DNA of 64,000 nucleotides from Cytophagaceae bacterium (GCA_947458545.1 CANGYH010000001.1:1-64000), one strand, 5' to 3'; numbered from the stretch's first letter, positions 17,435 through 27,151 are shown. Translations and numbers: made by a program. The notes: generated from the letters alone by a model not told the origin.

Positions 17435-18517
17435 ATGGAGATGCAGCACCACTACGTGGTAATCATGGCGGGCGGCATAGGCAGCCGTTTCTGGCCTTTT
17501 TCTCGAACCAATAACCCAAAGCAGTTTCATGACATCCTCGGTACGGGCCGTACCATGATTCAGGAAACTGCCCAACGGTTTGAGGGTATCTGCCCGAAGG
17601 AGAACATCTATGTGGTAACCAATCGCGACTACGAGCAGTTGGTGGCCGAGCAGTTACCATACCTGTCTCCAGACCAGATTCTGACCGAGCCTATCGGGCG
17701 AAACACGGCCCCATGTATCGCCTATGCGTGCCAGAAGATAGTACTGAAAGATCCGGCGGCCAACATCGTGGTATCGCCGGCAGACCATGTCATCAACAAC
17801 GTGCCAGAGTTTAAGCGCGTCATCTCTGAGGCGCTGGGCTACACGGCAGGCAACGATATTCTGGTGACGCTAGGCATCCAACCCAGCAGGCCCGATACCG
17901 GCTATGGCTACATTCAGTATCTAGACCAAGGTGGTCAAGGCCTACGAAAGGTAAAGACCTTTACAGAAAAGCCCGAGCTGGAGCTTGCTAAGCGCTTTTT
18001 GGAGAGCGGAGACTTCGTTTGGAACTCAGGCATATTTATCTGGAGCGGGCAGGCCGTGCAAGCCGCCATCAAGCAGTATCTGCCAGAAATGGCCGAGATT
18101 TTTGAAGAAGCCGCCGGGGCCTTCTATACCAGCAGTGAGAAGGCTGCCATCGATAAGGCCTACTCTATGTGCAAAAACATTTCGGTGGACTATGGCATCA
18201 TGGAGAAGTCGGACAAGGTGTACGTGCTGCCCGCCGAGTTTGGCTGGAGCGACCTGGGCACCTGGAAGTCGCTCTACGAGCTGGCCCCTAATCGCGATGA
18301 GAAGGGCAACGTGGTGAACGGCAACGCCATGGTGTACGACACCAAAAACTCCATCATCAAAATCTCAGGCGGCAAGCTGATTGTGGTCCACGGGCTGGAT
18401 AACTTCATCGTGGCCGAGTCTGACGATGTGATCATGATTTGCCCCAAAGACGAGGAGCAGTTTGTGAAACAGTTTGTGGCCGATACGAAGGCGACGCAGG
18501 AGAAACGGTTTATTTAG
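17435..18517 (+). CDS. manC: Mannose-1-phosphate guanylyltransferase
   Basis: Makes GDP-mannose from mannose-1-phosphate and GTP for glycan synthesis; 360 residues, the length of the short, single-domain form. The nucleotide-binding signature IMAGGIGSRFWPFSR, the acceptor-site NPKQFHDIL and the EPIGRNTAPCIAYAC motif are all present. Further in are VSPADHVI, TGYGYIQ, FTEKP and FVWNSGIFIW. No C-terminal phosphomannose isomerase domain is fused. Either ATG at 17435 or 17441 can start the protein. It faces the LysM operon. Confidence 0.93.
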   Translation: MEMQHHYVVIMAGGIGSRFWPFSRTNNPKQFHDILGTGRTMIQETAQRFEGICPKENIYVVTNRDYEQLVAEQLPYLSPDQILTEPIGRNTAPCIAYACQKIVLKDPAANIVVSPADHVINNVPEFKRVISEALGYTAGNDILVTLGIQPSRPDTGYGYIQYLDQGGQGLRKVKTFTEKPELELAKRFLESGDFVWNSGIFIWSGQAVQAAIKQYLPEMAEIFEEAAGAFYTSSEKAAIDKAYSMCKNISVDYGIMEKSDKVYVLPAEFGWSDLGTWKSLYELAPNRDEKGNVVNGNAMVYDTKNSIIKISGGKLIVVHGLDNFIVAESDDVIMICPKDEEQFVKQFVADTKATQEKRFI

Positions 18518-18621
18518 GGGAATTAACTTAACAATTAAGCTGCTCGTGTTTCTCTGTGCAATGGTTTTGCCATTGACACGTGCTGTGGCGAGGCTGCGCC
18601 TCATGTTTCTACTAAACGGGG

Positions 18622-18657
18622 CCGTTGCATGGCCGACTGGAGTCGGCCATGCAACGG
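18622..18657. repeat. Perfect 17-bp inverted repeat with GG loop
   Basis: The arms CCGTTGCATGGCCGACT and AGTCGGCCATGCAACGG are perfect complements around GG. The centre, CTGGAG, is the same as in the GCGGTCTGGAGACCGC hairpin of this island. Confidence 0.9.
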
Positions 18658-18946
18658 CATCCTTAGACTGGAGTTTAAGTAAAGCGGCCAAGCAGCAGGC
18701 GGCTTTAGCCGCTGCCATGCTGGTAGCCCCACGGCTTTAGCCTGGGGCGGTTACAAACCGGCAACCTTGCCTAAGTCCCGGTTACAAACCGGGACCAGTT
18801 ACGCTGGCCGGTTTCGATGGTACCAGTAGTGCTGGCGCATTGCAATGCGAGGCGCAGCCTCGCAAGAGCACGTGACAAGGGCAAAGCCCTTGCACAGCGT
18901 TGGTGGGGCGTTTGCAGAGCCCATTATCCTTGCCCCTCGCCTTCTA

Positions 18947-19007
18947 TTTCAGCGGTCTGGAGACCGCGGGGTAACGGCTGGGTGGGTCCCGGTCAGAGAC
19001 CGGGACC
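18947..19007. repeat. Conserved core of the hairpin repeat family, copy 1
   Basis: Two hairpins in tandem, GCGGTCT-GG-AGACCGC and GGTCCCGGTC-AGA-GACCGGGACC, joined by GGGGTAACGGCTG. The first 34 bp (18947-18980) are identical to 48954-48987. An inverted, slightly diverged copy lies at about 46834-46890. Confidence 0.85.
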
Positions 19008-19074
19008 AGCATCCTTCTGGAGACCGGGACCCGGGCAAGGGAGAGACCAGGGATCAGCGACAGTGTTTTAACCC

Positions 19075-21339
19075 CTAGTTGGGGTGGATCATAAGCTTGG
19101 CGAAGCTGAGCATGAGCGTCTTTTCGCCGATGGCGTCGAAGGCGATTTGGGCCTTGCGGTTGGGGCCGTCGTCGGTAATGGCGACGATGCGGCCAAAGCC
19201 GAACTTCTGATGCTCAACGCGTTGGCCGGCGGCCAGTTGGGCAGCGTCAGCAGGTTTAAAGTTTGGGCTGGGCACGTAAGTGCTGGCCGTGGGTGCGGCC
19301 GCGCGACGGGGGCCGATCTGCACCTGCTTTTGGCCGTTGCGCTCCTTGAACTGGTCAAAAAAGCGGATGGGGCTGTCGTCGGTGGCTTCGTAGCGGCGGC
19401 TTACCTTCAGGTAGGCCGGGTTTAGCTCTTGCAGAAAGCGGCTCGGCTCGCAGGGTTTGATGTTGCCAAATCGGTAGCGGCTTAGGGCATAGCTCAGCGT
19501 GAGTTGATGCTCTGCCCGGGTGCAGGCTACGTAGAAGAGGCGGCGCTCTTCTTCGATGCCCGTCGGCTCGGCCAATGCCATTTGGCTGGGGAAAAGGTCT
19601 TCTTCTAACCCGACCAGATAGACGTGCTTAAACTCCAGCCCCTTGGCCGAGTGGATGGTCATCAGTGTGACGGCATCTTCGTTTTGCTTGGCGGCATCGT
19701 CGGCGTCGGTGGCCAGGCTCACCAGTTGCAGAAAGCCGGATAGCGACTTGTCGTCATTCTCGTCGCTGTCCACGTAGGCGCGTACGGCATTGAGCAGTTC
19801 TTGCACGTTCTCGTAGCGGCTCAGGCCCTCTACGGTCTTATCTTCATACAGCTCGCGCAGAATGCCGGACTCTTTGGCCACTTGGTTGGCTACCTCGTAG
19901 GCGTCTTTGGTGGCGGCTGTATCGCGGAAACTGCGGATCAGGTTGGCAAAGCCCTCCATGCTGTTGGCGGCGCGGCCATCCAGTACGGTGCGGGGTTGCT
20001 GCACCACATCCCACAGATCGGCTCCTTCGTTGGCGGCCAGCTCTAATACCTTGGCCACGGTGGCATCACCGATGGCGCGCTTGGGGTAGTTCACCACCCG
20101 CTTAAAGGCTTCCTCGTCGTTGGGGTTGACGACCAGCCGCAGGTAGCTTACCAGATCCTTGATCTCCTTCCGCTGATAGAACGATAGCCCGCCGAAGATG
20201 CGGTAGCGGATGTTCATCCGGCGCAGGGCCTCTTCCATCTGCCGGCTCTGCGAGTTGGTACGGTAGAGGATGGCAAAGTCTTTGTAGGCCAGGGCCTGGT
20301 TCAGCTTCGTCTCGAAGATGGATGTGGCCACGAGCTTGGCCTCCTCCTGGTCAGACTGTGCCTTGATAAGATCTACCAGGGCGCCTTCTTCGTTGGCCGT
20401 CCAGACGTTTTTCTCAATCTGGTTCTTGTTGTGCTTGATGATGGAGTTGGCTACCTGCACAATGGCCTGGGTAGAGCGGTAGTTCTGCTCTAGGCGGAAG
20501 AGCTTCAGCTCCGGGTAGTCTTTGCCGAAGTTGAGGATGTTCTGGATGTCTGCCCCGCGGAAGGCATAGATAGACTGGGCATCGTCGCCCACGACGCAGA
20601 TGTTTTGCCGCACGGCCGCCAGCTTGCGGATGATGAGGTACTGGGCCAGGTTGGTATCCTGGTACTCGTCTACCAGCAGGTAGTGGAACTTCTGCTGGTA
20701 CTTATTGAGCACATCCAGGTTGTCGCGGAAGAGGACGTTGGTGTGAAAGAGCAAATCGTCGAAGTCCATGGCGCCTGCCTTGCGCAGCCGCTCTTGGTAG
20801 GCCTGGTAGAGGTGGCCCATCTCGGGTATTTTGGCAAGTGCGTCGGCCTGTGCATAGACTGGGTTGTTGAGGTACTCGGCTACCGAAACCAGCTTGTTTT
20901 TGGCAGACGAGATGCGGGCGTGCACCCCGTTGGGCTTGTAGACCTTATCGTCTAGGTTGCGCTCTTTGAGCAGGGTGCGGATGAGCGATCGGCTGTCGTC
21001 GGTATCGTAGATGGTAAAGTCTTTAGGGAAACCGATGCGCTCAGCCTCGAACCGCAGGATTTTGCCGAATACAGAGTGAAACGTGCCCATCCATAGCGAC
21101 TTAGCCTGCGGGCCCACCACCTTTTCAATACGCTCGCGCATCTCTTTGGCGGCCTTGTTGGTAAAGGTGAGGGCCAGAATGTTGTAGGGGCTAATGCCCT
21201 TGGCCAGCAGGTAGGCAATGCGTGTGGTGAGCACCTTGGTTTTGCCAGAGCCAGCCCCGGCCACAATCAGGCTGGGGCCTTCGGTATGCAAGACGGCGGC
21301 GCGCTGGGCCTCGTTCAGGCCCTGGATGAGTTGTTCCAT
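19075..21339 (-). CDS. pcrA: UvrD/PcrA-family superfamily 1 DNA helicase
   Basis: An ATP-dependent 3'-5' DNA helicase of 754 residues used in repair and conflict resolution. The Q motif is LNEAQRAAV, Walker A is AGAGSGKT (27-34) and Walker B is VDEYQDTN. Also present are GDDAQSIYAFRGA (motif III), LEQNYRST (IV), MTIHSAKGLEFKHV (V) and VACTRAEHQL (VI). The C-terminal segment VEHQKFGFGRIVAI is the Tudor-like domain of PcrA/UvrD. The ATG at 21339 is chosen over one 17 codons upstream because MEQLIQGLNEAQ is the normal start. Confidence 0.94.
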   Translation of the reverse strand: MEQLIQGLNEAQRAAVLHTEGPSLIVAGAGSGKTKVLTTRIAYLLAKGISPYNILALTFTNKAAKEMRERIEKVVGPQAKSLWMGTFHSVFGKILRFEAERIGFPKDFTIYDTDDSRSLIRTLLKERNLDDKVYKPNGVHARISSAKNKLVSVAEYLNNPVYAQADALAKIPEMGHLYQAYQERLRKAGAMDFDDLLFHTNVLFRDNLDVLNKYQQKFHYLLVDEYQDTNLAQYLIIRKLAAVRQNICVVGDDAQSIYAFRGADIQNILNFGKDYPELKLFRLEQNYRSTQAIVQVANSIIKHNKNQIEKNVWTANEEGALVDLIKAQSDQEEAKLVATSIFETKLNQALAYKDFAILYRTNSQSRQMEEALRRMNIRYRIFGGLSFYQRKEIKDLVSYLRLVVNPNDEEAFKRVVNYPKRAIGDATVAKVLELAANEGADLWDVVQQPRTVLDGRAANSMEGFANLIRSFRDTAATKDAYEVANQVAKESGILRELYEDKTVEGLSRYENVQELLNAVRAYVDSDENDDKSLSGFLQLVSLATDADDAAKQNEDAVTLMTIHSAKGLEFKHVYLVGLEEDLFPSQMALAEPTGIEEERRLFYVACTRAEHQLTLSYALSRYRFGNIKPCEPSRFLQELNPAYLKVSRRYEATDDSPIRFFDQFKERNGQKQVQIGPRRAAAPTASTYVPSPNFKPADAAQLAAGQRVEHQKFGFGRIVAITDDGPNRKAQIAFDAIGEKTLMLSFAKLMIHPN

Positions 21340-21693
21340 TCTATCTGGGGTAGCATTCCTGGGCGGGCTATCGGGTGCCCGTCGGGGCACGGTCCGGGCC
21401 TGGGCCCGGGTGCGCAGGTATAGCTATACGGGCCAGGCCAGCCAGGGTAGGGGGTGGGCCGGTGCAGGTCCGTCTGTAGTGCAAACTTCATGCATTGGGG
21501 CAAAAGTTCTGCTGCGGGGCAATTCGGGTGCGCCATGCATCTGCCCCGGCCCTCCACGCGTTGAAAGGCCCAATGGGGGCCTGGGTGCCTACATTTGCCT
21601 GTGCAAGGCCGGCCTGTGCCATCGCCCGGTTGTGCAATTGTTTTTAGGTAACCCTTTTTTCAAACCCTCTAGCTCTCAAGCTCTCTACCTCCG
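21340..21693. other. Intergenic stretch between divergent pcrA and the nucleotidyltransferase
   Basis: No gene is recognised. It contains GC-rich inverted runs (about 21391-21412) and a candidate -7 element at 21590-21597. It should hold the divergent promoters of both flanking genes. Confidence 0.4.
21590..21597 (+). promoter_or_regulatory. -7 promoter element TACATTTG
   Basis: An exact TAnnTTTG match 96 nt upstream of the nucleotidyltransferase ATG. The predicted start is near 21603. Confidence 0.4.
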
Positions 21694-22704
21694 ATGAAGA
21701 TCATCGTACCTATGGCAGGCATGGGCAAGCGTATGCGCCCCCACACCCTCACCGTCCCCAAGCCCTTGGTGCCTATTGCTGGCAAGCCCATCGTGCAGCG
21801 GTTGGTAGAAGATATTGCCAAAGTATGCGGGCAGCCCGTCGAGGAGGTGGCCTTTATCATTGGCCGGTTTGGCAAAGACGTAGAGGCCAAGCTGATGGAG
21901 ATTGCCGCCTCCGTCGGGGCCAAGGGTAGCATCTATTACCAAGACGAGCCCCTGGGCACGGCCCACGCCATCCTCTGCGCAGAGCCGAGCCTGAGCGGCA
22001 ACATGGTGGTGGCCTTTGCCGATACCCTCTTTAAGGCAGAGTTCTCGCTGGCCGACACGAAGCACAACACCATCTGGGTACAAAAGGTAGAAGACCCGCG
22101 CCCCTTTGGCGTGGTAACCTTAAGCGAGCAGGGGCAGATTACGGGCTTTGTCGAGAAGCCGGAGACGTTTGTGTCTGACCTGGCCATCATCGGCATCTAT
22201 TACTTCCTCGATGGAGAAAACCTGAAGCAGGAGCTGCGCTACCTGCTGGACAACGACATCAAAGACAAGGGCGAGTACCAACTCACCAACGCGCTGGAGA
22301 ACATGCGGGCCAAGGGCGTCGTCTTCAGCCCCGGCGAGGTGGCCGAGTGGCTAGACTGCGGCAACAAAAACAGCACCGTAGATACCAACACGCGCTATCT
22401 GGGCTACCTGGCTGAGCGCAAAGAAGATCTGGTAAGCAAAAGCGCTAAAATCACCAACTCCGTCGTTATAGCACCGAGCTACATTGCAGACGGGGCCGAG
22501 ATTACCAACTCGGTAGTGGGGCCCTTTGCCTGCATAGGGCGCAATACCAAAATCACCGGCTCTGTAGTGGCTGAGGCCATCGTACAAGAGCAGACCACCA
22601 TCAGCGGTGCCGTAGTAAAGAACTCTATGGTGGGCAACCATGTTGTGCTTACCAGCCGCGAAAAAGACCTCTCTGTTGGCGACTATAACCAAATCAACCT
22701 CTAA
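21694..22704 (+). CDS. Sugar-phosphate nucleotidyltransferase with left-handed beta-helix
   Basis: A 336-residue nucleotide-sugar pyrophosphorylase of the glucose-1-phosphate thymidylyltransferase/uridylyltransferase group. The N-terminal Rossmann-like domain starts with IVPMAGMGKRMRPHT and PKPLVPIAGKPIV, and contains DEPLGTAHAI and FVEKPE. From about 255 on, short hexapeptide-like repeats (ITNSVVIAPSYIADGAEITN) form a left-handed beta-helix. The exact sugar cannot be read. With manC 3 kb upstream it points to nucleotide-sugar supply for surface glycans. Confidence 0.88.
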   Translation: MKIIVPMAGMGKRMRPHTLTVPKPLVPIAGKPIVQRLVEDIAKVCGQPVEEVAFIIGRFGKDVEAKLMEIAASVGAKGSIYYQDEPLGTAHAILCAEPSLSGNMVVAFADTLFKAEFSLADTKHNTIWVQKVEDPRPFGVVTLSEQGQITGFVEKPETFVSDLAIIGIYYFLDGENLKQELRYLLDNDIKDKGEYQLTNALENMRAKGVVFSPGEVAEWLDCGNKNSTVDTNTRYLGYLAERKEDLVSKSAKITNSVVIAPSYIADGAEITNSVVGPFACIGRNTKITGSVVAEAIVQEQTTISGAVVKNSMVGNHVVLTSREKDLSVGDYNQINL

Positions 22705-22720
22705 GGCCTTGCACCGCCCC

Positions 22721-24451
22721 GTGCGACAGGCCGGCCCCCAGGGCCGGCCTTTGCCGTTTGTACTGCTGGCCTTGGGCTTACTGCTTGCCTGCGTGGCCCC
22801 CGCCTGGGCCCAAAAGCCTGGCAAAAAAGCGCCAGATAAGGCTACCCTGGCCCGCCAAGCCGAGGAGACCTTTATAGACGGCATGCGGGCCGACATACTG
22901 GGCAATACAGAAAAGGCCATCTACTACTTTGAGAAGGCGCTGGAGGATGCACCTGGCTCGGCCGCCATACGATATAAGCTGGCAGAGATGCAGGCCCGCC
23001 TCGGGCGGTATAAAGATGCCCAGGCCTACGCCCGCCAGGCGCTAGACCTGGAACCCGGCAACCGCCTCTACACGCGGATGTTGGCCTTGTTATACCAGCA
23101 AAACAGCGAGTTTGCCGAGGCCGCCAGCCTGCTCAGCAAAACACTGAAGGCCAGCCCAGACCAGGAAGAACTCTACCCCCTTCTGGCCGACATTTACCAG
23201 AGCATGGGCAAGGCCGACGATGCGCTTAAAACGCTGGCCCGTGCAGAAAAGCAGTTGGGCCCAAACCCAGACCTTGCCAGGCGCAGGCAACAGCTTTACC
23301 TAAAGCTAAACAAGCTGGACGAAGCCTTGAAAGAGGCCCGGCGGCTGATGGGCATGTACCCAGACGAGCCAGAGTATGTGGTGAACCTGGCCGAGTTGCT
23401 CATCAGCAACAACCGCATGGCAGAGGCCGCTAAGCTGCTGGCCGACAACCGTGCCGCCTTAGACGGGCAACCCGGCTACGATCTGCTCCAATTGCAGATA
23501 GCCCTGAAGAACGGCGACACCAAGGCGGCAAAGCGATACCTGCTGGCCGCCCTGGCCAGCCCAGAGATGGACCTGGAGGATAAGCTTGCCTACCTGGGCC
23601 CTTACCTGCGCGCGGCATCTGATACAAGCGAGGTGCCTGCCATGCTAGATGCTCTGCAGCGTGCCCATAGAGACCAGGCCAAGGTGTACTTTATCCGTGG
23701 CGATTTTGAGACCGACCGGGGGCGATATGCCGACAGCCGTGCTGCCTACCTGACGGGGCTGGCCCTAGATAAAAACAACTTTGCCGTGTGGGAGCAGGTG
23801 GCTCGGCTAGACATGCAACTGCAACAGGCCGACAGCCTGGTGGTGCATACCAACCACGCCCTTGAGCTTTTTCCGAACATAGCCGTGCTTTGGTTTTACA
23901 ACGGCTGGGGCTACTTTTTGCAAAAGGACAACCCGAAGGCCATCCGCAGCCTTGAGCGGGCCCGCAAGCTAAAGCCCGCCGACAACGACGTAGAGAAGGA
24001 GTTGTATGCCCTGCTGGGCGACCTCTACAACGCCCAGAAGCAATACGACAAAAGCGACGAGGCCTACGGTGCTGCGCTCAAGCTAGACTCGCTCAATACG
24101 CATGTGCTCAACAACTATGCGTATTACCTGAGCCTGCGCGAGCAGAACCTGGATCTGGCCGCCCGCCTTGGTGCCAAACTTATGGTGCTGGCCCCCAACG
24201 AGGCCACCTTTCAGGATACGTATGGCTGGGTGCTTTTCAAGAAAGGAGACTATGCCAATGCGCTCAGGTACCTAGAGAAGGCCGCCAACCCAGAGGCAAG
24301 CGGTGTCGTATGGGAGCATTTGGGCGATGCCCTCTTTAAGAACGGCCAAACCCAGCGTGCCTTGGAGGCCTGGCGACAGGCCCAACGCAAGGGGGGCGAC
24401 GTCTCGCCCAAGCTGCCGGAGAAAATCAACCAAGGCAAATACCTGGAGTAA
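22721..24451 (+). CDS. Exported TPR-repeat protein
   Basis: A periplasmic or outer-membrane-associated tetratricopeptide protein of about 576 residues. A signal peptide (PFVLLALGLLLACVAPAWAQ) is followed by a dozen or so TPR units, clearest near the N-terminus (KAIYYFEKALEDAPGSAAIRYKLAEMQ) and again near the C-terminus (YDKSDEAYGAALKLDSLNTHVLNNYAYYL). No ATG precedes the signal peptide; GTG 22721, TTG 22709 and TTG 22751 are all possible. The DUF4292 lipoprotein gene follows after 13 nt, a pairing common in Bacteroidota. A scaffold role in the envelope is inferred. Confidence 0.88.
   Translation: MRQAGPQGRPLPFVLLALGLLLACVAPAWAQKPGKKAPDKATLARQAEETFIDGMRADILGNTEKAIYYFEKALEDAPGSAAIRYKLAEMQARLGRYKDAQAYARQALDLEPGNRLYTRMLALLYQQNSEFAEAASLLSKTLKASPDQEELYPLLADIYQSMGKADDALKTLARAEKQLGPNPDLARRRQQLYLKLNKLDEALKEARRLMGMYPDEPEYVVNLAELLISNNRMAEAAKLLADNRAALDGQPGYDLLQLQIALKNGDTKAAKRYLLAALASPEMDLEDKLAYLGPYLRAASDTSEVPAMLDALQRAHRDQAKVYFIRGDFETDRGRYADSRAAYLTGLALDKNNFAVWEQVARLDMQLQQADSLVVHTNHALELFPNIAVLWFYNGWGYFLQKDNPKAIRSLERARKLKPADNDVEKELYALLGDLYNAQKQYDKSDEAYGAALKLDSLNTHVLNNYAYYLSLREQNLDLAARLGAKLMVLAPNEATFQDTYGWVLFKKGDYANALRYLEKAANPEASGVVWEHLGDALFKNGQTQRALEAWRQAQRKGGDVSPKLPEKINQGKYLE
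22728..22750 (+). terminator. Strong GC hairpin at the nucleotidyltransferase/TPR junction
   Basis: AGGCCGGCCC pairs perfectly with GGGCCGGCCT around CCA, 23 nt after the nucleotidyltransferase stop, followed only by TT. It may be a weak terminator or attenuator, or it may mask the start of the next gene: GTG at 22721 lies before it and a TTG at 22751 directly behind it. Confidence 0.45.
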
Positions 24452-24464
24452 CCACTTGGAGCAA

Positions 24465-25235
24465 ATGCGCAACTATTTTCTTGCCAAGGGTTGGCTGGCC
24501 CTACCACTGTGCCTGGGGCTGCTCTCCATACAATGCAAGCGTAAGCAGGCCGTGGCCGTTGCCGTAGATGGGCCAGTGGCAGATTCGGCTGGCAGACCGG
24601 CGCAAGGTCCCAGGGTAATAGCGTTGCCACCAGCGCTGGCAGCCAAGCTCAAACCCGATTACACCTTCTGCAAGGGCCGCCTAAAGGCACTGTATCAGGG
24701 GGAGAACCAGTCGTTGCCGTTTACCATCAGCTTCCGCACGGAGCGGGGCGTGCAGACCACCTTTGCCGTGACGGCCGCGCTGGGTATTCCCGTAGCCACC
24801 GGGTGGATACGGGCCGATAGCGTCTATGTGGACAACCGCATGGGTGGCTCCACCATAAAAGAGCCCCTGGCGCGCTTAGAAGACATGACCGGCCTACCGC
24901 CAGACCTGGCCATGCTGGAGGCCATCTTGAGCGGACGATACGCCCTGCCGGCAGGTTTTGCCCCTACGGCCGCCACAGACACCAACTTGGCAGCGTTGCC
25001 CTTGCCCCAAACAGACTGGCAACTGACGATGGCCGTGCCCAAGGCGCAGGCCTGGCCCAGCGGCCTGGCCTTGCAAGGTAGAGAAGGGAGATTTTTAGTC
25101 AGCAACCAAGACGTGGGCCCCGGCCCGGGCCCCGCCCGTACCATAATCGTGCAGCAAGACAGCGCCGGGCGCGTATTGACGAGCCTGCGGCTGGATGCAG
25201 TTTCTAGAGAATTTGGCGCGGCAAGGGATAAATAA
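24465..25235 (+). CDS. DUF4292-family lipoprotein
   Basis: A 256-residue Bacteroidota-specific lipoprotein. The signal peptide ends at a lipobox-like LLSIQC. The mature part has the family features: an early strand (FCKGRLKALYQ), the FTISFRTERG strand, GWIRADSVYVDNRMGGSTIKEPL and a later LEAILSGRYALP segment. The fold is probably related to lipoprotein carriers of the LolA/LolB type, by family resemblance only. It is downstream of, and probably co-transcribed with, the TPR gene. Confidence 0.82.
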   Translation: MRNYFLAKGWLALPLCLGLLSIQCKRKQAVAVAVDGPVADSAGRPAQGPRVIALPPALAAKLKPDYTFCKGRLKALYQGENQSLPFTISFRTERGVQTTFAVTAALGIPVATGWIRADSVYVDNRMGGSTIKEPLARLEDMTGLPPDLAMLEAILSGRYALPAGFAPTAATDTNLAALPLPQTDWQLTMAVPKAQAWPSGLALQGREGRFLVSNQDVGPGPGPARTIIVQQDSAGRVLTSLRLDAVSREFGAARDK

Positions 25236-25524
25236 TTGTTGGCATAGTTTAAATTATAAATTTATGGCCGATAGCTTACATGGTACGGTATCTGAGCTTA
25301 AGGGCCTTTTGCTGCCGGTTGGCAGATGCTAACCTTGCAAGACCAAGCATAGGCGCAAACCCATGCTCGGGTGTCTGAAGGATTGTGGCAGTTGTTGCCA
25401 CGCCTTTGCCTTACCAGATTACCGACCTGCTACGCACCGAAGGCTGCCCGCCTTCCGTACGCAACGCAGAAAGGCAGTCTTTCATCCTCAACTTTGCAGC
25501 CATAGGTTGGCTTAGGCCTGCCAG

Positions 25525-27138
25525 ATGGTGGTGTATAAACGCATGTTTGCCAATCAAACAGAAGCACTAGCGCTCGCGGCCCGCTTTTTGGGTGGCGGTA
25601 GTGGCCAACCCGCACCATTTCTACTAGACCCCAAGGGCAACTGGCTAGCGCCTACCATGCCCGCTGGGGCTGGTGCCCAACCTTGGTTGGGGCAGGTGCA
25701 GGCCCTGCGCCCTCAATTGGCTGGCTGGCTGCGGCAGGCTGCTGCCGGTAGCTACACGTTTTTCCATCTGGGGGCCTCTACCCTTTGGGTAATAGCAGCG
25801 GCCATAGATGGCGAGCCCGAGCCCCTGATGCTGGCCATGGTCTTGCAGGCCGACGCTTTTGAGGCCCGTGTACCTGCCACCGAGGCGCTGCTAAGCCAAG
25901 TAGATGGAATTGCCTTTGCCACAGACGGCACCACGGCCAAAAGCCGGGGCAAGCTTGGGGCGCTGCATGGATCAGACTGGCAAGAGGAGGCCTGGCCCGA
26001 CTTTTGGAGCAGGCTGCTCATAGCCAGTGCAGAGGCCGATGCGTTGATGACGCTTGCCAGAGATAAGCCGATCACCGTCAGCGTTTATAGCCTGGCCCTT
26101 TGCCGCTTTGTAGAGCTCTCTGTTGGCCCGGCAGGGCAAGGTTTGGCTGGCTGGGTACGGCTAACCAGCCCAGAGGCTAAGGCCGATGCCGATACCGTTG
26201 CCCGCTGTTTTACCTATGCCGGCAACCCGGCCCTGCAGTTGCCCGTGGCCGAGCACAACCCGGCAGCATTGGCTCTGGCCGGGCATCTGGCCACGCTGGG
26301 GCGCAGAGATTGGACGAGATACCTTGCAGATATTGGCCGCCAAAACGAATGTGCTGCATTTAACGTAGAATTTGAATCTGGCCAGGCGTTGTTTTCCGTA
26401 CAAGTAACTTCTGAGAGGGTACTCGGCCCTAAAGGAACCCTTGTGGGATATCATCACCTCGTCTGCCTAGCGCCAGACCCTGCTTTGCAGCAGCCCTCAC
26501 ATACCACAGCGCCCACCGCAGACCAGGCCGCCCCATCGGCCGAAGGTGAGCTGCTGGCCAAAGAGGCCAACCACCGCATCAAGAACAGCCTCTCTATGGC
26601 AGCCAGCATGCTGCAGTTGCAGAGCTATATGCTAGAAGACAAGGCTGCCAAAGACGCGTTGCTAGACTCTGTGCAGCGGCTCTACACCGTGTCTGACCTG
26701 CACGAGGCCTTGTACAAGTACAGCAGCGGCAACGCCAACCAAGTGGAGGTAAAGCCCTTCTTAGAGAACATTGCCAACCGCCTGCAGGGCCTCATCGGCG
26801 GGATGGGCATAGAGATACGATTGCAGATCGAGCCGCTGGTGTGTGGGGCCAAGATAGCCAGCCGCATGGGCCTGCTGGTAAACGAGCTGGTGCTGAATGC
26901 AGCCAAGTATGCCTTTCCAGAATCGAAGCAAGGTTTTATTGCCATTTACCTAACTGAATCGTCGGGGCAGTTCTATCTTTCGGTGCAAGACAACGGGCAG
27001 GGCATGGAGCAGCGGCCTGCACATTCAACGTCTTTGGGCAATACCCTGATATCAGAGTTTGCCAAAGAGCTGAAGGCAGACATGCGGCTAGAAACACAGG
27101 CCGGCACGCGCTACGTCTTCACATTTTCAGCCTCTTGA
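25525..27138 (+). CDS. Soluble sensor histidine kinase, HisKA_2/HWE type
   Basis: A cytoplasmic kinase of 537 residues with no TM helix. The N-terminal about 340 residues are low in recognisable domains, perhaps diverged PAS/GAF-like sensors. The phosphorylated His350 lies in KEANHRIKNSLSM, the hallmark of HisKA_2/HWE kinases. The ATPase domain has NELVLNAAKYAF (N box, about 453-464), DNGQGM (489-494) and SLGNTLI. A CheY-like receiver follows 13 nt downstream, so the pair is a two-component unit. ATG 25543 is an alternative start. Confidence 0.9.
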   Translation: MVVYKRMFANQTEALALAARFLGGGSGQPAPFLLDPKGNWLAPTMPAGAGAQPWLGQVQALRPQLAGWLRQAAAGSYTFFHLGASTLWVIAAAIDGEPEPLMLAMVLQADAFEARVPATEALLSQVDGIAFATDGTTAKSRGKLGALHGSDWQEEAWPDFWSRLLIASAEADALMTLARDKPITVSVYSLALCRFVELSVGPAGQGLAGWVRLTSPEAKADADTVARCFTYAGNPALQLPVAEHNPAALALAGHLATLGRRDWTRYLADIGRQNECAAFNVEFESGQALFSVQVTSERVLGPKGTLVGYHHLVCLAPDPALQQPSHTTAPTADQAAPSAEGELLAKEANHRIKNSLSMAASMLQLQSYMLEDKAAKDALLDSVQRLYTVSDLHEALYKYSSGNANQVEVKPFLENIANRLQGLIGGMGIEIRLQIEPLVCGAKIASRMGLLVNELVLNAAKYAFPESKQGFIAIYLTESSGQFYLSVQDNGQGMEQRPAHSTSLGNTLISEFAKELKADMRLETQAGTRYVFTFSAS

Positions 27139-27151
27139 CCTTTCTGACTGA

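Larger units (their letters stand above)
18518..19074. repeat. Intergenic island of stacked hairpin repeats (island 1)
   Basis: This 557-bp gap between two convergent genes has no gene but is filled with perfect or near-perfect hairpins. They include 18699-18712 (GCGGCT/AGCCGC), 18727-18747, 18775-18795 (GTCCCGGTT/AACCGGGAC), 18847-18863 (GCGAGGC/GCCTCGC), 18876-18892 (CAAGGGC/GCCCTTG), 18952-18967 and 18985-19007. Several units recur in the islands at 46.8-47.15 kb and 48.88-49.01 kb, some almost unchanged, so this is a dispersed repeat family rather than a single terminator. Confidence 0.85.
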
